Source: Haloarcula litorea (GTDB lineage Archaea > Halobacteriota > Halobacteria > Halobacteriales > Haloarculaceae). From it: a stretch of DNA of 64,000 bases. Under the pieces are notes generated by a model. It did not search any database. It was not told the origin of the DNA and saw only the letters and a list, made by a program, of their open reading frames with translations. Both the position numbers and the translations under genes were made by a program. The DNA lies in the NCBI RefSeq assembly GCF_029338195.1, contig NZ_CP119779.1:1860001-1924000 (forward strand). Direction: 5' to 3'. This document shows positions 33,805 to 42,278 of this stretch, piece after piece (position 1 is the stretch's first letter; every line of letters starts with the position of its first letter).

Positions 33805-34893
33805 ATGAAGGTAGGCATCGAGATGGAGTTCTGGACCGTCGACGAACAGGGGCGACTCTGTGACGGCCAGCCGCTCACGGAGACGGCCGCACCGCTCGAA
33901 CCGGAGTTCATCGAACCACTCGTGGAGGTCCGGACGGCACCACACGAGCAGGGTGTCGACCTGCGACGCGACCTGCGGAGTCGTCTCCGGGCGGCACTGG
34001 GAGCGGCTCACGACGCCGGGATGCACCTCGTCCCGCTCGGGACACCGCTCACGGGATCGGCGGCGGCCGTCACGTCCGACCGGGGCGAGCTGTTCGAGAG
34101 GATATACGGCGACCACATCACGAGCGCGAAGAACTGCGCGGGGACGCACGTCCACTTCGAGAAGGTGGCACCGGTCCGGCAGTTGAACCTCCTGACGGCG
34201 CTTGACCCGGCGCTGGCGCTCGTCAACTCCTCGCCGTACTACCTCGGGGAGCGTCTGCAACAGTCCTCGCGCGCACAGGCGTACCGACAGCGATCCGGCG
34301 GGGAGTTCGCGGAGTACTGCGACCTCTGGTCGTACACCGACAGCGTCGCGGAGTGGGACGACCGCGTGGCGGCGTCGTTCCAGGGGTTCCAGGACGTCGC
34401 GGCCGACCGCGGCGTCGACCCGTCGACGGTGGCCGACTACTTCAGCCCGGAGGACGCGGTGCTCAACCCCGTCCGGCTCCGGGATACACTCCCGACGGTG
34501 GAGTGGCGAGCCCCGGACACAGGGCTGCCGAGTCAGACCGTCGACCTCGCCCTCGATATGGCGGCCGTGGTCGAGCGGACGGCCGAGGAGTCGCTCGCCG
34601 TCGGGGACCCCTACCCCGATGCCGACGAGATCGCGATCCCGACGTTCGACGAGCTCCGTGAGATCACCGACGCCGCGATACGGGAGGGACTCGCGTCCCC
34701 GGAAGTGTGTCGGTACCTCCTGAAGATGGGGTTCGATCCCGGCTCGTATCACCCGCTCGCCTCGCAGCTCGCCGGCCCGGAGACGCTGACGGCCGAAGCG
34801 GGGAGGCGACTCAGACTCGACGCCGCCGGGACGCTCCGGCACGACGTGCGCACGATGGGGTCCGCGACGCCCGAGAGCCGTGTCAGTCCGTGA
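33805..34893 (+). CDS. Glutamate-cysteine ligase family (GCS2) protein
   Basis: 362 residues. It opens directly with the catalytic strand GIEMEFWTVDEQG and has the other GCS2 landmarks: FIEPLVEVRT (Glu ligands of Mg), GTHVHFEK near residue 112, NSSPYYLGERLQ and VEWRAPDTGLPS. The family (PF04107) joins glutamate to cysteine or other amines using ATP. Haloarchaea use gamma-glutamylcysteine as their main thiol, but their characterised GshA has, as I recall, a different N-terminus, so this is more likely a paralogue with another amine substrate. Its end overlaps the convergent HTH gene by 11 nt. Confidence 0.75.
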   Translation: MKVGIEMEFWTVDEQGRLCDGQPLTETAAPLEPEFIEPLVEVRTAPHEQGVDLRRDLRSRLRAALGAAHDAGMHLVPLGTPLTGSAAAVTSDRGELFERIYGDHITSAKNCAGTHVHFEKVAPVRQLNLLTALDPALALVNSSPYYLGERLQQSSRAQAYRQRSGGEFAEYCDLWSYTDSVAEWDDRVAASFQGFQDVAADRGVDPSTVADYFSPEDAVLNPVRLRDTLPTVEWRAPDTGLPSQTVDLALDMAAVVERTAEESLAVGDPYPDADEIAIPTFDELREITDAAIREGLASPEVCRYLLKMGFDPGSYHPLASQLAGPETLTAEAGRRLRLDAAGTLRHDVRTMGSATPESRVSP

Positions 34894-35539
34894 GCTGTCC
34901 GACCAGGATGGTGTCCTCGACGAGGGCCTCCGTGGCCCGCCGGAGCCGCTCGGAGAGCGCCTGGTGGGAGACGTCCATCTCCTCGGCCAGTTCCTCCAGG
35001 GACGTCTCCCGCGGGACGTCGTAGTAGCCGGCCTTCGCCGCCGCGACGAGGGCCTCGTGTTGTTCGACGGTCAGCCCGTACCGACCGGCGGGCTCCCCGT
35101 CCATCTCCCGGATCGCCTCGATGTCGAACTGCATATCTCTGTCTTCGACGAACCGATGGGTCTTCGAGAACAGGTCCCGGGTCGGGTACATCGCCCGGAT
35201 CTGCCAGGCGTCGCCCCGACCGAACGCGCTCAGAATCGTCGCCTCCGAGTTGGTCAGCATCTGGACCACCAGCTGGACCTTGTTGATCCACTCCATCCAG
35301 TACAGCGACTCGTTGTCGAAGTTCCCGACGAGATCCACCTTGTCGACCGTCGGGTCGTCTTTCAGTACCGGCGTGATCTCTTCCGGTGACTCGTCGCGGA
35401 CCCACAGCATCGGCATCACCGTCTCGCTCCCGCTGTCGACGATGCGTTCGACCTCGAACTCCGCCCCCGGGAACTCACGAAGCGTCCGTGACAGCGCGAA
35501 CTCCTCCGCCGGGACCGATCCCTTCACGATCGTGACCAT
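34883..35539 (-). CDS. HTH_10 (Bat-like) transcription regulator
   Basis: 218 residues. The N-terminal domain begins MVTIVKGSVPAEEFALSRTL, the same opening pattern as the regulators at 26239 and 27203, and the C-terminal HTH_10 domain has AGYYDVPRE, EEMDVSHQALSERLRRA. It regulates unknown targets. It overlaps the GCS2-type gene's 3' end. CGTAATACG about 33-41 nt before the ATG is a promoter candidate. The 186-nt gap to the RIO2 gene holds no gene I can see. Confidence 0.85.
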   Translation of the reverse strand: MVTIVKGSVPAEEFALSRTLREFPGAEFEVERIVDSGSETVMPMLWVRDESPEEITPVLKDDPTVDKVDLVGNFDNESLYWMEWINKVQLVVQMLTNSEATILSAFGRGDAWQIRAMYPTRDLFSKTHRFVEDRDMQFDIEAIREMDGEPAGRYGLTVEQHEALVAAAKAGYYDVPRETSLEELAEEMDVSHQALSERLRRATEALVEDTILVGQLTD

Positions 35540-35725
35540 CGTTGCTACCCGACTCGACTGGCAGCGTTGTACGTATTACGGTCCACCACCCGCTCCAAAG
35601 GTGCGACCACCACGGGCTTGTCCGGTCGGCTCGTCGTCCCGGGTGAATTTGATATCGCGAGATGTGGTTTACGAGCGGCGACCGAGTCACGCCCGATCGC
35701 CGGTCGCGTGCCGGTCCCACCCCAC

Positions 35726-36634
35726 TCAGCCCTGGAACGGGGCCACGGAGTCGAAGTCGTCCCCGGCGACGCGCTCCGCGACGCCGTCCGTGTCGACGTC
35801 GGCCACCTCGCCGGGGTACTTCCGCTGGAAGTAGCCCACGATGTTCTCCACGTCACGGGTCAACAGCTCGCGCGCGTTCTCGTGGTCGGTGGGGACCGCC
35901 TGCGGCCAGTCGAAGACGACGACGCCCTCCCGCGTGACGAAGACGTTGTACTCGCTCATGTCCGCGTGGACGAACCCCTCGCGGTAGGCCGTCTGCATCT
36001 CTTCGAGGACGAGTTCGAGGACGGGGACGACCTGCTCGGGTTCGAGGCCGGTCCGGGACAGCTCGACGCCGTCGACCTTCTCCATCACGATGGCGTGGCG
36101 GTTCGCGTCGACGGGCTGGGGGACCGACACGTCGGGATACAGCGTCTCCAGGGCCTCGTACTCGCGTTCCGCCGCCTTCCGTGCCGTGTAGAGCCAGGAG
36201 ACGTGGTCGCGGTCGGCGGTGTACTCCCGTTCGCGCATCACCTCGCGGAAGTTGGTGTACCCCTCGCGGTGGTACTTCAGCGCCATCGGCTTGTAGGACT
36301 GGACCTCGTAGACGTCGCTCTCCTTGCCCACCCCCAGCGGCGCGCCGAACCCCTCGATCGTGCCCCGCTCGACGAGCGTGTGCAGGGCGAGCGCGTCGTA
36401 CCCCTCGAAGGTGAGCTTGAACCCCTCGTACTGGATCGTCTTGCGCTCGACCAGTCCCCGATCCTCGCAGCGGTCCAGGCGGTAGTCGACGTCCTCTGCG
36501 GTCAACCGGGCGAACTCCGTCAGCTTGTCGCGGTCGACGTACTCGGAGAAGCGCATCCCCTGCTCGACGCCGGAGAGGAGGTGGAAGTCCTCCTCCTCCA
36601 GTTCCGGCAGCACGGACGCCACGTTCTGGACCAT
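35726..36634 (-). CDS. rio2: RIO2-type serine/threonine protein kinase
   Basis: 302 residues. The N-terminal winged helix specific to RIO2 (about 10-90) precedes the kinase domain: flexible loop GVGKESDVYE (101-110), Lys120 in ALKYH, catalytic HADMSEYN (223-230) and metal Asp242 in FDWPQ. RIO2 acts in maturation of the small ribosomal subunit in archaea and eukaryotes, probably as an ATPase switch. CGTAAAAG lies about 25-31 nt before the ATG, fitting a leaderless transcript. Confidence 0.93.
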   Translation of the reverse strand: MVQNVASVLPELEEEDFHLLSGVEQGMRFSEYVDRDKLTEFARLTAEDVDYRLDRCEDRGLVERKTIQYEGFKLTFEGYDALALHTLVERGTIEGFGAPLGVGKESDVYEVQSYKPMALKYHREGYTNFREVMREREYTADRDHVSWLYTARKAAEREYEALETLYPDVSVPQPVDANRHAIVMEKVDGVELSRTGLEPEQVVPVLELVLEEMQTAYREGFVHADMSEYNVFVTREGVVVFDWPQAVPTDHENARELLTRDVENIVGYFQRKYPGEVADVDTDGVAERVAGDDFDSVAPFQG

Positions 36635-36923
36635 CAGCCGCCGTTACTCGCCCGAATCGTAAAAGCTCCGCGTGTCGGGACCCGAACGGCAGTAAATCAG
36701 ATACCGCTATATCGAATCGCCGTGGGACGGGGGCCGCCCTCGACTCGAAGCAGTGCCGTGGATGCGACAGCCGACACGCCTCCGCCGGCGTTCCGCCCGG
36801 CGACGGCCCGGTGCCGGCGACACACTCAGGTGTGTCCGACCCCGAGACGGGGTCGATGATCGATCGCGTGGCCCCGACGCACTCGACCGCGGTGACGGCC
36901 GGGGGTCCCCGAGGAGTGGTCGC

Positions 36924-37469
36924 GTGAGCCACCAGCGCGCCCGGATCGACCGGTACGTCACGGCCAATCCGGGGGTCCACTTCAACGCGCTCGTGCGCTC
37001 GCTGGACCTCGCGCCCGGACAGGTGCAGTACCACCTCAAGCGGCTCCGCCGTGCGGAGGACGTCCGCGAGGAGACGCTGTACGGCCGGACCCACTACTAC
37101 CCGCCCGAGTACGACGCCTGGGAGCGCGGGTCGCTCGCGATGCTGCGCCGCGAGACGGCCCGGGACGTCCTCGTCCACCTGCTCTCGGAGGGACCGAGCG
37201 AGCCGAGCGCAGTGGCCGCGGACCTGGACATCGCCCGGAGCACCCTGGAGTGGCACCTCGACCACCTCGTCGAGCAGGACCTCGTCGCGAAGGACCGCGA
37301 CGCGGGCAACCGCGTCACGCTCGTGGTGTGCCGGCCGGCCGAGACGGCCGAGCTGCTCCGGCTCGTCGACCCCTCGGTGACGGACCGGGTCGTCGACCGG
37401 TTCACGCGGCTGGTCGACGACCTGCTCGCCGGCGAGCGCCCGGGCGGTGAGGACGGCGACGACCGATGA
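36924..37469 (+). CDS. Transcriptional regulator with two winged-helix domains
   Basis: 181 residues from the GTG at 36924 (VSHQRARIDRYVTANPGVHF). Two ArsR/MarR-like winged helices follow each other: FNALVRSLDLAPGQVQYHLKRLRR and PSAVAADLDIARSTLEWHLDHLVEQ. A short dimerisation tail ends the protein. The frame is open back to GTG 36753, but those residues are Arg-rich and look like shadow coding; the nearest A/T-rich promoter-like patch (36691-36716) is far from 36924, so the start is uncertain. It lies 64 nt before the Tat-exported DyP-like gene and may regulate that pair. Confidence 0.7.
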   Translation: MSHQRARIDRYVTANPGVHFNALVRSLDLAPGQVQYHLKRLRRAEDVREETLYGRTHYYPPEYDAWERGSLAMLRRETARDVLVHLLSEGPSEPSAVAADLDIARSTLEWHLDHLVEQDLVAKDRDAGNRVTLVVCRPAETAELLRLVDPSVTDRVVDRFTRLVDDLLAGERPGGEDGDDR

Positions 37470-37533
37470 CCGCGGCGCGTTCGAGAACCGAACCACAATC
37501 CCCGTTTGGCTCGACCACCGACTGTAGCTAACC

Positions 37534-38826
37534 ATGGACTCCCTCGACAGCGACCTCCCGCGGCGGCAGTTCCTCAAGGCGGCCGTGGCCGTCGGGAGCG
37601 CGAGCGCCCTGAGCGCCTGTCTGGAGCGCACGGAGCCGGTGCCGACCGGCGACCCGTCGGCCAAGCCCGCGCGCCAGCACGCCTGGGGCGACTACGTCCG
37701 GCGGGACGAGCACGGCAACGCGAAGCTCCCGCGTCACCAGGTGCTCCTGTACGTGAACCTCGACGAGTCCGGGCCGCCGTCGGCCGACGCCCGGACGACC
37801 GTGGCCGATGCGCTGGGCGTCCTCGACCGGGCCTACGAGTGGAGCCACGAGGGACTGCTCCACTCGATCGCCTACTCCCGGTCGTACTTCGACCGGTTCG
37901 ACGACCCCCTGCCCGAGAACGTCGACCTCCCGCAACCCCGGGCGCTCTCGCCGTTCGAGTCCCCGACCCTGGACACCCAGGACGCCGTCGTCCACCTCGC
38001 GAGCGACCGCGCCGACGCCGTCCTCGAGGCCGAGCGAGCCCTCCGGGGCGAGCGCGAGGAGGCCAACGGCGAGGCCGTCGAGACGGCGCTGACCGACGCC
38101 GTGACGGTCGCCTCCCGACGGACCGGCTTCGTCGGCGCGGGCCTGCCGGCGAAACACCAGGACGCTGCGGGCATCCCGGGCTCGAAGCCGGTGCCCGAGG
38201 CCTCGCCGCTGTTCATGGGCTTCGAGGCCGGCTTCCGGGGGAACCAGGCCAGCGAGGACTACGTCACCGTCCAGTCCGGGCCGCTCGCGGGGTCGACCAC
38301 GAAGGCCATCGCCAACATCCGCCAGCGCCTCGAGGACTGGTACGGCGAGCAGTCCTACGAGCAGCGGGTCGCAGAGATGTTCAGCCCGAGCCACGCCGAG
38401 CAGGGCCTCGTCGAGGGGGTCGGCTCGAACCTGGGCGACGACAGCGGCGTCGACCGGTTCCTCGACGACGTCGCGGCCGAGGCGCGAGAGCACGGCCGCG
38501 TCGGCCACGCCCAGAAGGCCGCCCGCGCGAACCGGGACGCGGACGGGAACGTCCGGCTGCTGCGCCGGCACTTCGAGTCGACCGACGACATCGGCTCGGA
38601 CCAGGAGGTGGCGAGCCTCCACTTCCCGTCGCTCCAGCGCCGGATCACCGCCTTCGAGGAGGTCCGCCGGGCGATGAACGGCACCGACCTGACCGAGGTG
38701 ACGCCGGCCATCCGCCAGCGGGTCAACAACGGCATCCTCGAGTACATCTTCGTCCGCCGGCGCGGGTACTTCCTCGTCCCGCCGCGGCGACACCGCTCGC
38801 TGCCGACCCCGCGGCCCGAGTCGTAG
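37534..38826 (+). CDS. Tat-exported DyP-like (heme peroxidase related) protein
   Basis: 430 residues. The Tat signal DLPRRQFLKAAVAVGSASALSAC carries a lipobox-like Cys near residue 29. The body shows stretches similar to DyP-type peroxidases: a GHAQKAARANRDADGN segment before LLRRHFES, and VASLHFPSLQRRITAFEEV. The canonical DyP GxxDG motif is not obvious, so peroxidase activity is unproven; related haloarchaeal proteins are listed as DUF7405, I believe. It should act outside the membrane. It is followed, 56 nt later, by a second Tat lipoprotein of the P19 type, pointing to iron or heme handling. Confidence 0.6.
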   Translation: MDSLDSDLPRRQFLKAAVAVGSASALSACLERTEPVPTGDPSAKPARQHAWGDYVRRDEHGNAKLPRHQVLLYVNLDESGPPSADARTTVADALGVLDRAYEWSHEGLLHSIAYSRSYFDRFDDPLPENVDLPQPRALSPFESPTLDTQDAVVHLASDRADAVLEAERALRGEREEANGEAVETALTDAVTVASRRTGFVGAGLPAKHQDAAGIPGSKPVPEASPLFMGFEAGFRGNQASEDYVTVQSGPLAGSTTKAIANIRQRLEDWYGEQSYEQRVAEMFSPSHAEQGLVEGVGSNLGDDSGVDRFLDDVAAEAREHGRVGHAQKAARANRDADGNVRLLRRHFESTDDIGSDQEVASLHFPSLQRRITAFEEVRRAMNGTDLTEVTPAIRQRVNNGILEYIFVRRRGYFLVPPRRHRSLPTPRPES

Positions 38827-38882
38827 CCGGGTTTCGAGAGCCGGACCAGAACCCCCTTTTGCGGCGCGACCGACCCTCGGAT

Positions 38883-39959
38883 ATGGACCGACGGACCCTG
38901 CTGCGGACCGGGGCCGGACTCGCCGGGTCGCTGGCGCTGGCCGGCTGCCTGGGCGGGCTCGAGACGCAGTCGACGCGCGCCCCGCCGCTCGTCGAGGACC
39001 GCCCGGACGGGGTGTACGTCCCGAGCCACGTCGAGGGGATGGAGATGGCGGGGACGAACACGGGCGGCGACTTCGCCTTCGGGCTGATGTACAGCTACCC
39101 CCACCGGTTCTGGACCGTCACGGGCGACACCGTCGAGCGGACCGACATCGCCGCCGAGGACGACCTCCACCTGATGACCAGCGTCTGGGACCCGGAGACG
39201 GGGACGGTCATCCCGGACACCGGGCTCTCGGTCGAGATCTACCGGGACGGCTCGCTGGTCTCACAGGAGGTCATCTACCCGATGCTCTCCCAGCCGATGG
39301 GGTTCCACTACGGGGCGAACTTCGGGCTCGAGGGCGACGGCGACTACACCGTGCGGCTGAGCGTCGGCGCGCTCTCGACCCGCCGGACCGGCTCGTTCCG
39401 CGACCGGTTCACCGAGCCAGCGAGCGTCGACGTCCCCCTCGCGTACAGCCAGGCGGCCACGGAGGAGATATCCTACGAGCGGCTGACAGAGCGAGCGGGG
39501 GAACGCGGTGCCGTCGACCCGATGTCGATGGAGATGCTGCCCGGTTCCGTCGCCCCCTCGGCGTCGGAGCTACCCGGGACCGTCCTCGGCTCCGCACGGA
39601 GCGACGACGCCGACCTGCTCGTGACCGTCCTCGACAGCCCGCCGGCGGGGATCGACGCCGACGGGCAGTACCTCGCCGTCTCGGCGCGGACGCGGTACAA
39701 CCGGATGCTGATCCCCTCGATGGCGCTCTCGGGAACCCTCTCGCGGGACGGCGAGCCGGTGTTCGACGGGGAGTTCGTCCGGACGCTCGACCCCGACCTG
39801 CGGTACCACTACGGGGCGGTCGTCGACGGCGTCGAGTCCGGCGACGAGCTGACGCTGCGCCCGACCGTCCAGCCACAGACCGCGCGCCACGAGGGGTACG
39901 AGACGGCCTTCGGCGGGCTCGGGGGCGGGATGCCCGAGGTGTCCCTGTCCGTCGAGTAG
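38883..39959 (+). CDS. Tat lipoprotein with P19/Tp34-like iron-binding domain
   Basis: 358 residues from the ATG at 38883. MDRRTLLRTGAGLAGSLALAGC is a twin-arginine signal with lipobox. The N-terminal half has the features of P19/Tp34 periplasmic metal-binding proteins: the HVEGMEMAGT stretch with His and Met, a central strand set, and GFHYGANFGL. The C-terminal half is a second beta-rich domain with RYHYGAVVDGV. P19 proteins bind iron or copper and supply an FTR1-like permease; no permease is next door. CCTTTTGC lies about 20-27 nt before the ATG, so it may have its own promoter. Confidence 0.7.
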   Translation: MDRRTLLRTGAGLAGSLALAGCLGGLETQSTRAPPLVEDRPDGVYVPSHVEGMEMAGTNTGGDFAFGLMYSYPHRFWTVTGDTVERTDIAAEDDLHLMTSVWDPETGTVIPDTGLSVEIYRDGSLVSQEVIYPMLSQPMGFHYGANFGLEGDGDYTVRLSVGALSTRRTGSFRDRFTEPASVDVPLAYSQAATEEISYERLTERAGERGAVDPMSMEMLPGSVAPSASELPGTVLGSARSDDADLLVTVLDSPPAGIDADGQYLAVSARTRYNRMLIPSMALSGTLSRDGEPVFDGEFVRTLDPDLRYHYGAVVDGVESGDELTLRPTVQPQTARHEGYETAFGGLGGGMPEVSLSVE

Positions 39960-40007
39960 GTCGCCGCGAGCGATGCCTTCACCCGGCGCAGATCCCTACG
40001 CTGCGGT

Positions 40008-41051
40008 ATGTCACGAGTCGGTATCGTCGGTGCGGGCGCGGGCGCGGCGGCGCTGACCCACGTCGTCGACGGTGCGGTCCCCGACGCCGAGGTGACGGTC
40101 CTGGAGAAGTCCGGCGGCGTCTGCGGCCGGGTGGCCACCCGCCGGCGCGGGGACTGCACCTACGACTACGGCGCGAACTACCTGAAAGACGAGGACGAGC
40201 GGGTGACCGAACTGGTCCGGGAGACGCTCGACGCCGACGGCTTGGTCGACACCGAGGGCCCGGTGTACACGTTCGACAGCGACGGGACGGTCTCGGAGGG
40301 CCGCGACGCCGACGACCACAAGTGGAGCTACGAGGCGGGCCTGACCCAGCTCGCAAAGCGGCTGTTCGACGGGACCGACGCGACGGTCCACCGGCGTACC
40401 CGCGTCGAGACCGTCCGCCGGGACGCCGACGCGGCGACGTGGACGCTCGTCGACAGCGACGGGGAGACGTGGGGCCCCTTCGACGCGCTGGTCCTGAACC
40501 CGCCGGCCCCACAGACGGCGGCGCTCCTCCGGGACGCCGCGTGGGATCGCGAGATCCGAGAGACGCTGGCGGGGGCCGCCGCGGCGGTCGACTACCGCAC
40601 TATCTGGACGGCGGTGTTGCACTACCCGTTCGAACTCGACCGACCCTACTACGCGCTGGTCAACACGGACGAGGACCACGAGGTGGGGTGGATCTCCCGC
40701 GAGGAGTGCAAGCCCGGCCACGTCCCCGACGGCGAGAGCCTACTGATCGTGCAGGCGAGCCCCGAGTGGTCGGTCGAGCGCTACGACGATCCAGCAGCGG
40801 ACAACGTCGCCGACCTCGCGGCCCTGACCGCGGACGTGGTCGGCGACGAGCGCCTGACCGACCCCGACTGGACCGACCACCAGGGCTGGCGCTACGCGCT
40901 CCCGGAGGGCGCGGTCGCCGAGGGACCGGTCGACTCCGCGGCCGACCACGGGCTGTACTGCGTGGGCGACTGGGTCGCCGGCGAGGCCCGCCTCCACGCC
41001 GCCCTGCGGAACGGGCTGGAGACGGGCGAGCGGCTGGCCTACGCGCTCTGA
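40008..41051 (+). CDS. Renalase-like FAD/NAD(P)-dependent amine oxidoreductase
   Basis: 347 residues. The FAD motif GIVGAGAGAAALTHVV opens the protein, followed by the GG-doublet region EKSGGVCGRVATRR, as in renalase and related amine oxidases. A YDYGANYLK stretch (about 50-58) and the C-terminal FAD motif YCVGDWVAGEARLHAALRNG complete the pattern. It should oxidise a small substrate such as an NAD(P)H isomer or an amine in the cytoplasm. The RCK-C gene follows after 63 nt on the same strand. Confidence 0.82.
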   Translation: MSRVGIVGAGAGAAALTHVVDGAVPDAEVTVLEKSGGVCGRVATRRRGDCTYDYGANYLKDEDERVTELVRETLDADGLVDTEGPVYTFDSDGTVSEGRDADDHKWSYEAGLTQLAKRLFDGTDATVHRRTRVETVRRDADAATWTLVDSDGETWGPFDALVLNPPAPQTAALLRDAAWDREIRETLAGAAAAVDYRTIWTAVLHYPFELDRPYYALVNTDEDHEVGWISREECKPGHVPDGESLLIVQASPEWSVERYDDPAADNVADLAALTADVVGDERLTDPDWTDHQGWRYALPEGAVAEGPVDSAADHGLYCVGDWVAGEARLHAALRNGLETGERLAYAL

Positions 41052-41114
41052 CCGGACTGGAACCGACGAGTAATCGACACGAACGCCGAAGTAGTCGCCA
41101 CCCGTCGCTCCGGT

Positions 41115-41588
41115 GTGCGCGTCCACGAGACCGACCTCCCGGGCGTGGGACGGCGCTACGTCGTCTCGCTGCCGGACGGCGGCCGCCTGACCGTCCTCGT
41201 CCACAACGACGGGAACAGGGAGACCTACTGGAGCGGGGACGCGGCCGGCGACAGCGAGCGGCTGTTCTCGCTGTCGGCACGCGAGGCCCGGAAGCTCGCG
41301 GAGATCTACGACGGGACCTACTTCGAGCCGGTACCCGAGGACGCCGACGAAGTCCCCGGAGACGCCCGCCTCCGCTGGGTCGCGGTCGACGAGGACAGCC
41401 CCGTGGCCGGACGGACGCTCGGCGAGAGCGACCTCGGCTCGGCGACGGGCGTCCTCGTGCTGGCGGTCCAGCGCGACGAGACGACGCTGTCGAGTCCGGA
41501 CGCCGACACCCGGATCGAGGCCGGCGACGTGCTCGTCGTCACCGGGAGCGACGCGGCCCACGGGGCGCTCCGGGACCTGCTCGGGTAG
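41115..41588 (+). CDS. RCK-C (TrkA-C) regulatory protein of a cation:proton antiporter
   Basis: 157 residues from GTG 41115. The N-terminal region (1-75) matches the KhtT/AmhM type, including the SLSAREARKLAEIYDG helix, and residues 85-157 form the RCK-C ligand-binding domain (SPVAGRTLGESDLGSATGVLVLAV, then AGDVLVVTGS). In bacteria such subunits gate a KhtU-type K+(or NH4+)/H+ antiporter encoded next to them. Here no antiporter follows; the next gene converges. The membrane partner must be elsewhere. Confidence 0.8.
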   Translation: MRVHETDLPGVGRRYVVSLPDGGRLTVLVHNDGNRETYWSGDAAGDSERLFSLSAREARKLAEIYDGTYFEPVPEDADEVPGDARLRWVAVDEDSPVAGRTLGESDLGSATGVLVLAVQRDETTLSSPDADTRIEAGDVLVVTGSDAAHGALRDLLG

Positions 41589-41630
41589 CGCGGGACGGAC
41601 GGCACCGTCGCGGGAACGGACCGGGAGAAC

Positions 41631-42278
41631 TCAGACCACACCCGCGACGAGCCGGTCGACCGCCGCGATCTCCTCGTCGTTGATAGCGTGGCCCAGCCCC
41701 TCGAACACTCGCTCGGTCACGTCGGCGTCCAGCCGTCGGAGCGCGGTCGCCGTCGCCCGTATCCGCTCGGCGTCGACGCGGGGGTCGGCCGCGCCGCAGG
41801 CGACGAACGCCGGCGTCCCGTCGAGCGCCCCATCGCGCTCGACGGCGGCGGGATCGGGGCCGAGCAGCCCGCCGGCGAGCATCGCCAGGCCACCGTACCG
41901 CGCGGGGCGGCCGACGACGTACTCGCCCGCGAGGCTCGCGCCCTGCGAGAACCCCAGGAGGACGGTCCGCTCGGGCGGGACGCCGGCGTCGGCGGCGATC
42001 CCCACGGTGCGCTCGACCAGCCCGAACGCCGACGACAGCCACGGCTCCCGGTCGGCGTCGGGCGCGTCGGCTGGCCCGGGGAACCACGCCTTCCCGGCGG
42101 CCTCGGGCGCGAGGTACATCGCGCCGTGGTGGTGGAACTCCTCCACGAGCCTGAGGAAGTGCGACGCCGAGTCCCCCCGGCCGTGGAGCGCGACGACGGC
42201 GGCAGTGGCGGCCTGGGGCGGCGCGCCGGCGGTGACGATCTCGCCGTCGGCGTGGGGGTCGGCGTCTGCCACCGTCAC
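41631..42278 (-). CDS. MhqD-like alpha/beta hydrolase (phospholipase/carboxylesterase family)
   Basis: 215 residues; start chosen as GTG 42278, which overlaps the upstream stop codon as GTGA. The fold shows ALHGRGDSA as oxyanion region, the nucleophile elbow GFSQGAS (Ser near residue 110), the acid in ADPRVDAERI and His in LGHAIND. The match to Bacillus MhqD, encoded beside MhqO, is supported by the same pairing here. It is the last gene of a four-gene operon and may hydrolyse products of quinone or thiol adduct cleavage. Confidence 0.78.
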   Translation of the reverse strand: MTVADADPHADGEIVTAGAPPQAATAAVVALHGRGDSASHFLRLVEEFHHHGAMYLAPEAAGKAWFPGPADAPDADREPWLSSAFGLVERTVGIAADAGVPPERTVLLGFSQGASLAGEYVVGRPARYGGLAMLAGGLLGPDPAAVERDGALDGTPAFVACGAADPRVDAERIRATATALRRLDADVTERVFEGLGHAINDEEIAAVDRLVAGVV

